NCBI RefSeq assembly: GCF_003576345.1
Contig: NZ_QWGB01000009.1
Coordinates: forward strand, 149,513 to 213,512
Direction of reading: 5' to 3'
Length of the DNA stretch: 64,000 bases
Origin: Henriciella barbarensis
Lineage (GTDB): Bacteria; Pseudomonadota; Alphaproteobacteria; Caulobacterales; Hyphomonadaceae
Under the pieces are notes generated by a model, which ran no database searches, was not told where the DNA came from, and was given only the letters and a program-made list of their open reading frames with translations. How positions within the stretch are numbered: the first letter of the stretch is position 1; each line of letters begins with the position of its first letter. This document shows positions 51,734 through 60,673 of the stretch, one piece after another. Position numbers and translations under genes: made by a program.

Positions 51734-53212
51734 ATGGCGAAGACGGTTCTGGTCATCGATGACGATCCAACCCAGCGCAGGCTGATCCAGGCCGCTGTGG
51801 AAAAGGCCGGCTTTGCCTGCCGGACCGCCCCGGATGGCGAAACCGGTTTCACCACCGCGACCGAAGCTGGCGCAGACGTCATTCTTCTCGATCTGACCAT
51901 GCCGGGACTGTCGGGAATGGAAACGCTGGAACGGCTCGGTGAGCGTATCCCTGACGTTCCAGTTATCATGCTAACGGCGACGTCTGGTATCGACACGATT
52001 GTGACCGCCATGCGCGCCGGTGCCGTCGACTTCGTCGTCAAGCCTGCCAATCCTGAACGTGTCGTCGTTTCAATCCGCAATGCCCTGAAAATGTCCTCGC
52101 TGACCGGCGAAGTGAAACGCCTGACCCGCAAGACCGAAGGCGGGATGAGCTTTGAAGACATGATCGCTGATGCCCCTGCCATGCGCCAGGTCGTCCGCCT
52201 CGGCCAGCGCGCGGCAAGCTCTGATATTCCCGTTCTAATCCTTGGTGAAAGCGGTGTGGGTAAGGAAGTGATCGCCCGCTGTATCCAGGGCGCTTCCGAC
52301 CGGGCTGGCAAACCATTCGTTACCGTCAACTGCGGCGCCATCCCTGAAAACCTGGTCGAGAGCATTCTCTTTGGCCATGAGAAGGGCGCATTTACGGGTG
52401 CGGTCTCCAAATCCCTCGGCAAGTTCGTCGAGGCAGATGGCGGCACGCTCTTCCTTGATGAGATCGGTGAGCTTCCACTCGACATGCAGGTAAAACTCTT
52501 GCGTGCCCTTCAGGAAGGAGAGGTCGACGCTGTCGGCTCGCGCCGTCCGACCAAGGTCGATGTGCGCATCGTCTCTGCAACCAACCGCGACCTTGCCGAG
52601 CAGGTAAAGGCCGGAAACTTCCGCGAAGATCTTTATTACCGTCTCAACGTGTTCCCGGTCGACGTGCCGTCATTGCGTGCGCGCCGCGAGGACATTCCCG
52701 CTCTCGTCAGCCACTTCATCTCGCGCTTCAATGCGTCGGAGAACCGTGACGTGGAAACCGCGAGCGAGGAAACGCTGCAGATGCTGTGCGCCTTCGACTG
52801 GCCGGGCAATGTGCGCCAGCTGGAGAACGCCGTCTTCCGCGCCGTCATCCTCTGCGAAGGCGATACGCTTCAGCCGCACGACTTCCCGCAGATTTCCGGC
52901 ATCATGCCCGAAATGGTGGACCTGCCGCCGGTGCCAAAGCGCGCAGCGCCAGCCAATGACCTGCCCGCCGTAGAGAGCGAGCGCGTTGCTGAAGTAATGG
53001 CTGCGCCCTCCAGCCCGGTCACGATCAAGGATGAGGAAGGCGAGCTTCGCCCGCTGACTGATATCGAACGCGACATCATCGAATACGCGATCGACTTCTA
53101 TCAGGGCCACATGTCCGAAGTCAGTCGCCGTCTCGGGATTGGCCGCTCGACGCTCTACCGCAAGATCCGCGAGTATGAGCTTGACGGCGAGGAAAGCCGC
53201 AAGGCTGGCTAG
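51734..53212 (+). CDS. NtrC-family sigma54-dependent response regulator
   Basis: A 492-residue three-domain activator. Receiver domain 1-120 has acidic DDD at 9-11 and phospho-acceptor D53; the AAA+ domain has Walker A GESGVGKE (171-178) and GAFTGA (218-223), which contacts sigma54. A Fis-type HTH ends the chain (VSRRLGIGRSTLYRKIREY). The length and layout resemble TacA of Caulobacter, which drives stalk genes, but no partner kinase gene is adjacent, so identity as TacA is only a possibility. It is flanked by terminators. Confidence 0.93.
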   Translation: MAKTVLVIDDDPTQRRLIQAAVEKAGFACRTAPDGETGFTTATEAGADVILLDLTMPGLSGMETLERLGERIPDVPVIMLTATSGIDTIVTAMRAGAVDFVVKPANPERVVVSIRNALKMSSLTGEVKRLTRKTEGGMSFEDMIADAPAMRQVVRLGQRAASSDIPVLILGESGVGKEVIARCIQGASDRAGKPFVTVNCGAIPENLVESILFGHEKGAFTGAVSKSLGKFVEADGGTLFLDEIGELPLDMQVKLLRALQEGEVDAVGSRRPTKVDVRIVSATNRDLAEQVKAGNFREDLYYRLNVFPVDVPSLRARREDIPALVSHFISRFNASENRDVETASEETLQMLCAFDWPGNVRQLENAVFRAVILCEGDTLQPHDFPQISGIMPEMVDLPPVPKRAAPANDLPAVESERVAEVMAAPSSPVTIKDEEGELRPLTDIERDIIEYAIDFYQGHMSEVSRRLGIGRSTLYRKIREYELDGEESRKAG

Positions 53213-53239
53213 CGCCGAGCCCGCTAACGAAATTCGATC

Positions 53240-53267
53240 AAGGCCTCGCCAACGGCGGGGCCTTTTT
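53240..53267 (+). terminator. Terminator after the sigma54 response regulator
   Basis: AAGGCCTCGCC pairs with GGCGGGGCCTT and ends in T5, about 30 bases after the stop. Confidence 0.87.
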
Positions 53268-53337
53268 GGTTCGGCGCTGTGGCCGAGGCGCAAGAAACGG
53301 GTGGAAGCTTCCAGCCGCGCACGGCAAACTCTGCGGC

Positions 53338-54222
53338 ATGACGAACACTGCCTTCTCTCTCTCGGAGCGCTCGGTCGCCTATGCGCGCATGGCCGAAGCG
53401 CTATCTCACCTTGGAGATACCTGGCGCGACTGGCCCGATCTCGCTGAGTGCGCGCGTGCCGTCGGTCTGTCGCCGCACCATTTCCAGCGCGAGTTTACCC
53501 GCTGGGCCGGCATCAGCCCGAAACAGTATCAGGCTGCCCTTGCCCATGCGGCGGCGGGTGACCTTCTGCGCGAGGGCGCAAGCCTTCTGGACACGTCGTA
53601 TGAAACGGGCCTGTCTGGCCCGTCCCGCCTGCATGATCTGTTCATCGCGCATGAGGGTCTGACGCCCGGCGAAGCGAAGACGGGCGGGCAGGGCGCTGAC
53701 CTTGTCATGGGAGAGGCGGAAACGCCATTCGGCACGGCTGTGCTCGTTATCTCCCGGCGCGGACTTTGCGGGCTTGGCTTTGCCGATGATGGCGCTGAGA
53801 TGAAGTCAGGGTTCGAACACCCGGGTTATGGCAAAACGGCGGTGAAGCAGGATTTCGCCAGCCGCTACCCCAACGCTTCGGTTCGTGAAGACAATGGTGA
53901 GGCGGCGCGCTGGGCGACCCGTATCTTCGAGGGCACGGAGCCTGTCCCTGTTGCACTCTATGGCACGCCCTTCCGGCGCCAGATCTGGCGGGCGCTTCTC
54001 GATATTCCGCCGGGCGAGACCCGAACCTATGGCGAAGTCGCTACCGCCGCAGGAAAGCCTAAGGCGGCGCGGGCGGCAGGCACTGCCATTGGAGCGAACA
54101 CAATATCGTGGCTTATTCCCTGCCATCGCGCCCTTGCGTCAGATGGGCGGTTACATAATTACCATTGGGGTGTGGCGCGAAAGCGCGCCATGCTGACATT
54201 TGAGCGCGCACACGCCGCCTGA
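53338..54222 (+). CDS. AraC-type HTH / methylated-DNA-cysteine S-methyltransferase (Ada-like)
   Basis: A 294-residue fusion: an AraC-family HTH (about 20-105; SPHHFQREFTRWAGISPKQY) and an O6-alkylguanine methyltransferase domain (about 120-290). The acceptor Cys is C262 in PCHR, and the helix FRRQIWRALLDIPPGETRTYGEVA precedes it. It lacks the N-terminal zinc domain of full Ada that senses phosphotriesters, so induction by that route is not expected. The start at 53338 excludes a shadow extension from 53266. Confidence 0.93.
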   Translation: MTNTAFSLSERSVAYARMAEALSHLGDTWRDWPDLAECARAVGLSPHHFQREFTRWAGISPKQYQAALAHAAAGDLLREGASLLDTSYETGLSGPSRLHDLFIAHEGLTPGEAKTGGQGADLVMGEAETPFGTAVLVISRRGLCGLGFADDGAEMKSGFEHPGYGKTAVKQDFASRYPNASVREDNGEAARWATRIFEGTEPVPVALYGTPFRRQIWRALLDIPPGETRTYGEVATAAGKPKAARAAGTAIGANTISWLIPCHRALASDGRLHNYHWGVARKRAMLTFERAHAA

Positions 54223-54272
54223 GGTCTCTCGAAGGCCTGGCGGCGGGCACGGCACCCGGTAGTGGAAGAGAT

Positions 54273-54743
54273 ATGGGATACCTTACATTTTACGCGATGA
54301 TGTTCGTCGCTCTCGGGCTGTGGGGAATCTGGATATTGATGAAGTGGCGTGAGCTGCCGACCTTCTCCAAAGCTGTCTATGAATCGATGCGGGAGAAAAA
54401 ACTTCTTTCCGACCGCGTCTCGCAGGAAGACTTCCAGGAAATCTTCATCCGCACCGAAGCGCCGCTTGCCGCCTCCTATCGCTGGGGCGCCGCGCTGGTG
54501 AGTCTCCTTGCGCTGCCGCTCCTCATTATGGGGTTCAATAATCTGTGGGACTTCATGTGGCGTCTAAGCGGTGCCGCCCCCGGCCCGTTGGAGCGCGGTT
54601 ACATGTTCAATGTCTTCATGACCTTCATGTTCGTCATGGGCGTTACCGTGCTGTTCCTGTATGCGGTCACCTCGCACTATTATCGAAATGCTCCGCCATC
54701 ATTGAAATCTGAAATCCGCCGCCTCGAAGGAAATGACGAATGA
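54273..54743 (+). CDS. Small membrane protein of unknown function
   Basis: A 156-residue protein with three hydrophobic segments: about 3-23, 70-88 and 110-132. Between the first two lies a charged cytoplasmic-type stretch (EREKKLLSDRVSQEDFQEIFIRTE-like). No family is recognised. Its stop overlaps the glyoxalase gene by four bases, so the two are probably cotranscribed and translated together. Confidence 0.7.
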   Translation: MGYLTFYAMMFVALGLWGIWILMKWRELPTFSKAVYESMREKKLLSDRVSQEDFQEIFIRTEAPLAASYRWGAALVSLLALPLLIMGFNNLWDFMWRLSGAAPGPLERGYMFNVFMTFMFVMGVTVLFLYAVTSHYYRNAPPSLKSEIRRLEGNDE

Positions 54744-55210
54744 GTGTCGAATATCTCCATACGATGATCCGGATCAGCGACGTTGATGCGGCGCTGAAAT
54801 TCTTCTGCGACGGCCTCGGCCTCAAGGAACTTCGCCGGGTCGATAATGAGGCAGGCCGCTTCACGCTCGTCTTCCTTGCCTCCCCGGAAGACATCGCTCG
54901 TCACAAGCCGGACCCGAATGAAACGGGGCTTCCACCGGGCCTTCCGATGATCGAGCTTACGCACAACTGGGATCCTGAAGAGCTGGAAGGCGGCCGCAAT
55001 TTCGGTCACCTCGCTTACAAGGTGGACGACATATACGCGGCGACCGAACGCTTTCAGGAGATCGGTGTGACGATCAATCGTCCGCCGCGCGATGGCCGTA
55101 TGTGCTTCGTGCGCTCGCCAGACGGAATTTCGGTAGAGCTTCTGCAGAAGGGTGACGCCCTGCCACCGAAAGAGCCTTGGGCTAGCGCCGAGAATATCGG
55201 CACCTGGTAG
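54740..55210 (+). CDS. gloA: Lactoylglutathione lyase (glyoxalase I), VOC family
   Basis: A 156-residue metalloenzyme. Metal ligands of the glyoxalase I fold can be placed: His in HTMIRI (about 6), Glu in ELTHNW, His in FGHLAYKV and Glu in SVELLQ. It detoxifies methylglyoxal with glutathione. It follows and overlaps the small membrane protein gene. Confidence 0.92.
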   Translation: MSVEYLHTMIRISDVDAALKFFCDGLGLKELRRVDNEAGRFTLVFLASPEDIARHKPDPNETGLPPGLPMIELTHNWDPEELEGGRNFGHLAYKVDDIYAATERFQEIGVTINRPPRDGRMCFVRSPDGISVELLQKGDALPPKEPWASAENIGTW

Positions 55211-55467
55211 GCAACGCGCCGCGCAGCATATGCTGCGCGCAGCCAATAAAGAGGCGCATCCCGATCGTGCGTCACTCTCGATGAGCCCCAAGGCTTATCT
55301 GAGAGTCCATCTCCCACAATTTCCCGGCGCGCCCTATTTACGGCCACAAGCTGGACCCTCAGCCCGCGTGCCGCGGTCGAGGGTGACGCTTGGGATGAGG
55401 GCTTGCGCCTTTCCATTTGCTAATGCGCCGCAGTTGCCGCGATCGAAAGCCCGCTTAAATCGCCGAT
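55211..55467. other. Gap with a 20-bp perfect palindrome and an interrupted hairpin
   Basis: No gene is seen. The palindrome CGCGCAGCATATGCTGCGCG is at 55220-55239, with no T-tract. At 55355-55384 ACCCTC pairs with GAGGGT and, inside, CCGCG pairs with CGCGG, as in dispersed intergenic repeats of proteobacteria. Confidence 0.5.
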
Positions 55468-56823
55468 ATGGCAGACGATAGAGACAAAGAGAGAAACAGG
55501 TTCAGCGCCCGGCTGAGGCGGACCGCGCAGGTCGGCTCCAACCTGTCTGGCGCGGGTGTCGCTTTCGCGACGAACCGGATTTTCGGCGGTGACGAAGGCG
55601 ATGAGCGCACCGCCCGCGCGCTCGCCTCTGCCCTTGGCAAGACCAAGGGGCCGCTGATGAAGGTCGCGCAGATCCTGTCGACCATTCCTGATTTCCTGCC
55701 GCAGGAATATGCCGACGAGCTATCCCAGCTTCAGGCGCAGGCCCCGCCCATGGGCTGGGCCTTCGTCCGGCGCCGGATGCGCGCAGAACTTGGGCCGGAC
55801 TGGCAGGACAAATTTTCCGAGTTCGGCCAGGAAGCGGCGCATGCTGCATCATTGGGACAGGTTCATCGGGCCACCCTGCCGGATGGGCGCGAGGTTGCCT
55901 GCAAGCTCCAATATCCGGACATGGCAAGCGCCGTTGAAAGCGATGTTGGCCAGCTTAAGAGCCTGCTTGGCATGTTCCGCCGCCTCGACGGCTCCATCGA
56001 TCCTGAAGAGATCGTGGTAGAAATCTCCGACCGCCTGCGCGAAGAGCTCGACTATAAGCGCGAGCGCAAGGCGATGAACCTCTATCGGCATATGCTGGAG
56101 GAGAAAGATTTCGTCCATATCCCCCAGCCTGTGGATGAGCTCTCCACTGATCGTCTCTTGACCATGGAATGGGTCACCGGCGATCCGCTGAATGCCTGGC
56201 AGGATGCCCCGCAGGAGGTGCGTAACGGCATCGCCAAGCGCCTCTACTGGACGTGGTGGCTGCCCATGCTTCGATACGCCGTGATCCATGGCGACCCGCA
56301 CCTTGGCAATTATCAGGTCACCAATGACGGCGAGGGCCTCAACCTGCTCGACTTCGGCTGCATCCGTATTTTCCCGCCGAATTTCGTCGGCGGCGTTGTC
56401 GACCTTTACCGTGCGATCCGGGCCGATGATTTCGACGCGACCTATGCGGCCTATCAGAAGTGGGGCTTCAAGAACCTCAACAAGGACCTCGTCGAGATCC
56501 TGAATATCTGGGCGAAGTTCATCTATGGCCCGCTTCTGGAAGACCGGGTGCGCAGCGTCGCCGACGGTGTTGCGCCGGGTGAGTATGGCCGTAAACAGGC
56601 CTTTGAGGTGCGCAAGCGCCTGAAAGAAGCAGGTCCAGTGACCATTCCGCGCGAGTTCGTTTTCATGGACCGCGCCGCAATCGGCCTTGGCGCGGCCTAT
56701 ATCCGGCTCGGCGCCGAAGTGAATTACCACCGCCTGTTTGAGGAAAGTCTTGAAGGGTTCAGTGAAGACGCGGTCGCAGCCCGCCAGACCGAAGCGCTTT
56801 CCAAGGCAGGTCTTACGGTCTAG
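55468..56823 (+). CDS. ABC1/AarF (UbiB-type) atypical kinase
   Basis: A 451-residue protein of the ABC1/ADCK family. In the usual KxGQ position it has KVAQ (in PLMKVAQILSTIPD), the A-rich loop is AASLGQVHRATL, the Lys motif CKLQYPD, and the catalytic loop HGDPHLGN with LLDFGC near 280-300. Relatives support ubiquinone synthesis or other lipid tasks. It lacks a C-terminal membrane anchor, unlike long UbiB proteins. It precedes the CPBP gene by 9 bases. Confidence 0.87.
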   Translation: MADDRDKERNRFSARLRRTAQVGSNLSGAGVAFATNRIFGGDEGDERTARALASALGKTKGPLMKVAQILSTIPDFLPQEYADELSQLQAQAPPMGWAFVRRRMRAELGPDWQDKFSEFGQEAAHAASLGQVHRATLPDGREVACKLQYPDMASAVESDVGQLKSLLGMFRRLDGSIDPEEIVVEISDRLREELDYKRERKAMNLYRHMLEEKDFVHIPQPVDELSTDRLLTMEWVTGDPLNAWQDAPQEVRNGIAKRLYWTWWLPMLRYAVIHGDPHLGNYQVTNDGEGLNLLDFGCIRIFPPNFVGGVVDLYRAIRADDFDATYAAYQKWGFKNLNKDLVEILNIWAKFIYGPLLEDRVRSVADGVAPGEYGRKQAFEVRKRLKEAGPVTIPREFVFMDRAAIGLGAAYIRLGAEVNYHRLFEESLEGFSEDAVAARQTEALSKAGLTV

Positions 56824-56832
56824 GCCGGAAAG

Positions 56833-57576
56833 ATGGAATCGAAGCCCTACAACACGCCCGAAGCTCTGGGCCGTGAGCCGTTCACGGCTGCGTTCTGGAC
56901 GCTCTGCGCCCCTTTCCTGTTCCCAGTGCTCGGCGCCTTTCTGATCGGCCTCGCCTGGCCGGGCTTCAACCAGGTCATCAACGGAACCGATAGAACTACG
57001 GAAGCAATTGGTCTCCTCTGGACAGCGCTCGCCGCCATCCATCTCGTCCATTTCGCAATCCTGAGTATCTGGAGTGAGCGTATGGGCGCCGGGGCTTTCG
57101 CCGGCTCAATGCGCGCATCGCAGAACTGGATCGTCGCCTCGATCCTGCTCGGCCCGGTCATCCTGATCGCGCCGAACCTCATCGCGGCGCTGCTGGCAGG
57201 CGGGGAGCAGGGATGGGAATACTCCCGAGACGTCGATACCAGCTTCTTTGCGCGCGAGAATTGGGGCATCGCCTACCTGGTCTTCGCTCTCCTGCTGGCG
57301 CCGATCCTTGAAGAAGTCACATTTCGCGGTGTGGCACTCGGCGCGCTAGTCGTTCGCGGCGTTCCACCTTTTATGGCTATGGCCCTTTCTTCCGCCGCCT
57401 TCACCTTCCTACACCTTCAATACAGCATCCCCGCGCTCATCGTTGTGTTTGTTGCGGGTATGGGGTTCGCCTGGCTCCGGCTGAAGAGCGGCTCCATGCT
57501 TGTGCCAATCCTCGCGCATATCGCGGCGAATAGCATGATCACCTTTCTGGCCAGCCTCGCGCCTCCCGCTGGGTGA
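56833..57576 (+). CDS. CPBP-family intramembrane protease-like protein
   Basis: A 247-residue membrane protein with about seven hydrophobic segments. The active-site motif EEVTFRG begins at E160 (EExxxR), followed by the His in FTFLHLQYS and the Asn/His of AHIAANS. The family includes Rce1-like proteases and bacteriocin self-immunity proteins; the substrate here is unknown. It follows the ABC1 kinase gene and may be cotranscribed with it. Confidence 0.87.
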   Translation: MESKPYNTPEALGREPFTAAFWTLCAPFLFPVLGAFLIGLAWPGFNQVINGTDRTTEAIGLLWTALAAIHLVHFAILSIWSERMGAGAFAGSMRASQNWIVASILLGPVILIAPNLIAALLAGGEQGWEYSRDVDTSFFARENWGIAYLVFALLLAPILEEVTFRGVALGALVVRGVPPFMAMALSSAAFTFLHLQYSIPALIVVFVAGMGFAWLRLKSGSMLVPILAHIAANSMITFLASLAPPAG

Positions 57577-57618
57577 GGACTTGTTGAGCGAAGCGGCTTG
57601 CTGCACACCGCATTCGAA

Positions 57619-58053
57619 ATGACAGACGATCTAGACCGTTCCCAGACATTCGATCTTCCCGAAGGCTACCAGCTCCTGCCATGGCACAGGGGCTTTGGCC
57701 GACAGATCGGCCCGCTTTTCGAGAAGCGGGGCCCAGACGGGATCACCCGCGCCTTCCGTGTGGAAGAACATCACACAAATGGAATGATGAACGCCCATGG
57801 CGGCATGCTGATGACCTTTGCCGACATGGCCTGGGGTGCAGCCGTCGAAAGCGACGAGGATAGCTGGTGGGTCACCATACGCCTTCTTTGCGACTTTCTG
57901 TCAGGCGCGAAGCATGGCGAATTTGTTGAAGGCAAGGCGACCATCGTGGCCGAAGAAGCCAGTGTCTACACCGTCGAGGGCCGCATCTGGACAGGCGATC
58001 GGACGCTCCTCACCGGTAGCGGTATCTTCAAGGTCATCGAGCGGCGCGGATGA
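57619..58053 (+). CDS. PaaI-type hotdog thioesterase
   Basis: A 144-residue hotdog-fold protein. [18 protein letters not shown] is the PaaI-type motif (the Gly-rich helix with the catalytic Asp region). It likely cleaves an acyl-CoA. ATG 57619 is preferred; the frame also opens at TTG 57598. It follows the CPBP gene and precedes the hydrolase by 13 bases. Confidence 0.85.
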   Translation: MTDDLDRSQTFDLPEGYQLLPWHRGFGRQIGPLFEKRGPDGITRAFRVEEHHTNGMMNAHGGMLMTFADMAWGAAVESDEDSWWVTIRLLCDFLSGAKHGEFVEGKATIVAEEASVYTVEGRIWTGDRTLLTGSGIFKVIERRG

Positions 58054-58066
58054 GGCTGTAATTTCC

Positions 58067-59038
58067 ATGAGTGACGGCAATTTTCCCAACAAGACTTTGG
58101 GCGCTGACGAGATGCCGCTTGCACGGTATGACGGTGAGAAACCGCCTGCGCCGGACTGGTTCAACTGGGCCATCGCGCAGGAAGCCAGCGAGTCCAGTGT
58201 TGAAGTCGATGGCGCGAAGATTGCCTATCGATGCTGGGGCGACACCTCGAAGCCCGGCCTGTTACTTGCCCACGGAAATGGTGCTCATAGCCGCTGGTGG
58301 GACTTTATCGCGCCCTTCCTTACAACCGACTATTATGTCGTCGCACCGACCTTTTCGGGCATGGGCGACAGTGAATGGCGTGACGCGTACAGTTTCCCTG
58401 TCTTCAACCGTGAGCAACTCGCGGTGAGCGAGCATGCAGGCCTTTTCAATCATGCTGAGAAGCCGATCATCGTCTCGCACAGCTTTGGCGGAATCATTTC
58501 GCTCAATACGACCATATCCGAAGGCGGCGAAAAGTTTGCCGGCGCGGTGATTGTCGATAGCCACCTTGAGCCGCCGGGCGATGAGCGGCCGCGACCGCCG
58601 CGCCGCACGCGGGCCAACCGCATCTATGCTAGCTTCAATGACGCTCTGGCCCGCTTCCGGCTCGCCCCACCGCAGCCTTGCGACAACCATTACATCGTAG
58701 ATTACATCGCCCGTCACAGTATCACGACCATGAAGGGTGAGGATGGCGAAGAAGGCTATTCCTGGAAATTCGATCCTTTCATCTTCAACTCGCTGATGGA
58801 TGAGTGGAATGATGTCGACCTGACAGGACTGGAGACGCGCTGTCCGATCGTCTTCATGCGGGGCGGGCTATCCGAGCTCGTGCCAGACCGGGTGGCAGAC
58901 TATATGTGCTCGCTTCAGGATCCGCCTGTGCCGATGATCACGGTGCCCGAAGCCTATCATCATGTGATGCTGGACCAGCCGCTTGCCTTCGTCTCTTCAA
59001 TCCGCGGTCTGCTTGCGGGGTGGCCGGGGCGCCGCTGA
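58067..59038 (+). CDS. Alpha/beta hydrolase
   Basis: A 323-residue hydrolase. LLAHGNGAHSRWW is the oxyanion region, S139 in VSHSFGG the nucleophile, and His in YHHVMLDQP the last triad member near the end. The acid is probably an Asp or Glu in the ELVPDRV region. Residues 1-60 (Trp/Pro-rich) form an extension before the fold. The frame from 57818 is a shadow within the thioesterase gene. The substrate is unknown. Confidence 0.88.
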   Translation: MSDGNFPNKTLGADEMPLARYDGEKPPAPDWFNWAIAQEASESSVEVDGAKIAYRCWGDTSKPGLLLAHGNGAHSRWWDFIAPFLTTDYYVVAPTFSGMGDSEWRDAYSFPVFNREQLAVSEHAGLFNHAEKPIIVSHSFGGIISLNTTISEGGEKFAGAVIVDSHLEPPGDERPRPPRRTRANRIYASFNDALARFRLAPPQPCDNHYIVDYIARHSITTMKGEDGEEGYSWKFDPFIFNSLMDEWNDVDLTGLETRCPIVFMRGGLSELVPDRVADYMCSLQDPPVPMITVPEAYHHVMLDQPLAFVSSIRGLLAGWPGRR

Positions 59039-59083
59039 TTTGGCGTTTGCAAGCGCTGGCCTTGCCCCCTACACACCCGCGAA

Positions 59084-59578
59084 ATGATCGAGCTCCTCCC
59101 CGAAACGCCCGCCCGCCACGCCGAGGCGATTGAAGACCTGTTCGACCGCACCTTCGGGCCTGGCCACTTCGCCAAGACCGCAGAGCGGCTGCGCGAATAT
59201 TCCAGAACCCTGCCAGAGATCAACCGGGTGGCCGTGGTTGACCGCGATACGGTCGTGGGCGTCTGCCGGGTCTGGCCGCTCAAGGTCGGCGCGCGGGGCG
59301 ACAAGGCGCTGTTCTATGGCCCAGTGGCCGTCTCACCGGCATGGCGAGGCTCAGAGCTTGGCCTTCAGCTTACCGAAGCAGCGCTTGAGGCTGGCAAGGC
59401 GGCTGGCTGGCCTGCGGCCGTCCTAATCGGCGCGCCAGCCTATTTCAGCCGGATCGGCTTTGAGGTGACGCCGCGCGGGCGCCTCACCTTCCCCGGCCCG
59501 CAGGACCAGTCTCGCGTCATGGTGCGCGACCTCGCCGGAGACGCGAGCCTGCTCGAAGGCCTCGTAACGGCGATCTAG
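59084..59578 (+). CDS. GNAT-family N-acetyltransferase
   Basis: A 164-residue YhbS-like acetyltransferase. VSPAWRGSELGLQLTEAALEAGKAAGWPAAVLIG holds the acetyl-CoA loop (R-x-x-x-x-G-like) and GAPAYFSRIGFEV is typical of this branch. The acceptor is unknown. It overlaps the DUF421 gene end by four bases on the opposite strand. Confidence 0.87.
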   Translation: MIELLPETPARHAEAIEDLFDRTFGPGHFAKTAERLREYSRTLPEINRVAVVDRDTVVGVCRVWPLKVGARGDKALFYGPVAVSPAWRGSELGLQLTEAALEAGKAAGWPAAVLIGAPAYFSRIGFEVTPRGRLTFPGPQDQSRVMVRDLAGDASLLEGLVTAI

Positions 59579-60132
59579 GACGTCTGGGCCCGTCCCACTT
59601 GCGGGACGGCATCGATACCGTCGACATCTTCGAGCGCGCTGATGTGATCCTGGTTGGCGCCCTTCGCGATGACGCTGAAGGAGGCATTCGTCTCCAGGAT
59701 GACCCACTGGACCTGATCGGGGTCGACGAGGCCGTTCTGGCGGATGGCTGACATGACTTCGCGCTTTGTCACGCGCTCACGCCGCATGGCCTCTTCAAGG
59801 AAGACGCCCCTGTCGAGCAGGACGACTGGCTTTGCCTTGACGATCTTCGAAAGGGACTTGCTGTGCAGGACTGACTTGGTCAGGACCCACTGAAGGATGA
59901 GCAGCATCACGATGGCCGCGACCGACTCGATGACGGTTACGCCCTTCAGCACGATGCCGGAGCCGACGAGCGAGCCGATCGCCACCGTCACGATCCAGTC
60001 GAAATTGTTCATCTGCGACGTCGCGCGCTTGCCGGACAGGCGGATGGCGAGCACGATGGTGATGTACATGATCGGCGCAGAGATCAGAACGCGCGCGAGA
60101 TCACTCTGCTGATCGAGGAGAATTGGATCCAT
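59575..60132 (-). CDS. DUF421 (YetF-type) membrane protein
   Basis: A 185-residue protein with three N-terminal membrane helices (about 12-85) and a cytoplasmic domain. YITIVLAIRLSGKRATSQMNNFDWIVTVAIGSLVGS is the family signature. YetF-type proteins are poorly understood. ATG 60132 is preferred to TTG 60150. It lies divergent from arsR. Confidence 0.88.
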   Translation of the reverse strand: MDPILLDQQSDLARVLISAPIMYITIVLAIRLSGKRATSQMNNFDWIVTVAIGSLVGSGIVLKGVTVIESVAAIVMLLILQWVLTKSVLHSKSLSKIVKAKPVVLLDRGVFLEEAMRRERVTKREVMSAIRQNGLVDPDQVQWVILETNASFSVIAKGANQDHISALEDVDGIDAVPQVGRAQTS

Positions 60133-60261
60133 GGGAGCGGCTCCGGTCAAATTGCGTTCTATCCTGAATGGATGGGCAGGCGCACCGTTCCCGGCTCTCT
60201 CTTGTTTCCTATGCCACCAACTCGGGACGAGGTGACGGGCCGGGCTTGATGTGGTTCGATA

Positions 60262-60278
60262 GTTCAGCGATTATTGAA
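60262..60278. promoter_or_regulatory. Candidate ArsR operator
   Basis: TTCA (60263-60266), eight bases, TGAA (60275-60278), just before the arsR start. ArsR repressors bind imperfect inverted repeats of the type TTCA...TGAA over the promoter, so autoregulation and arsenite induction are expected. The arms are short. Confidence 0.35.
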
Positions 60279-60280
60279 AT

Positions 60281-60643
60281 ATGGATTCAACGACTGCACT
60301 CACGGCCTTTGCCGCGCTGTCCCAGGAAGGGCGGCTGGAGGTGTTCCGGCTGCTTGTAAAGGCAGGTCCGGACGGGCTCGCCGCCGGCCTCATCGCTGAG
60401 CGCGTTGGCAGGGCGCCAAACACGCTCTCGGCCCAGCTGAACCTGCTCCAGCAGGCGGGCCTGATCGAGAGCCGCCGCGAAGGGCGCTCTATCATCTATT
60501 CGGCCTGTTTCGACCAGGTCAGCGACCTCATCGTCTACCTGCTGGAAGATTGCTGCGCGGGAGAGCCCTGCGTCGCCATCAGTGTACAGGCCGCTGCGGA
60601 CCGCGCGCTCTGTTGTGCGCCGACAAGCTCGACCAGCTCATAA
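60281..60643 (+). CDS. arsR: ArsR-family metalloregulator
   Basis: A 120-residue winged-helix repressor. The recognition helix region is PNTLSAQLNLLQQAGLI (about 46-62). Cys 91, 92 and 97 (EDCCAGEPC) and Cys 111-112 near the C-terminus are candidate arsenite ligands. It lies 31 bases before the acr3 gene, so it probably represses that operon and releases it with arsenite or antimonite. Confidence 0.9.
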   Translation: MDSTTALTAFAALSQEGRLEVFRLLVKAGPDGLAAGLIAERVGRAPNTLSAQLNLLQQAGLIESRREGRSIIYSACFDQVSDLIVYLLEDCCAGEPCVAISVQAAADRALCCAPTSSTSS

Positions 60644-60673
60644 TACGCCACACCAGACCGACGGGGAAATCTC

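Noticed and set aside
55849..57051. 400-codon minus-strand frame over the ABC1 kinase and CPBP genes
   Set aside because: Covers two genes with recognised motifs on the plus strand; no plausible domain.
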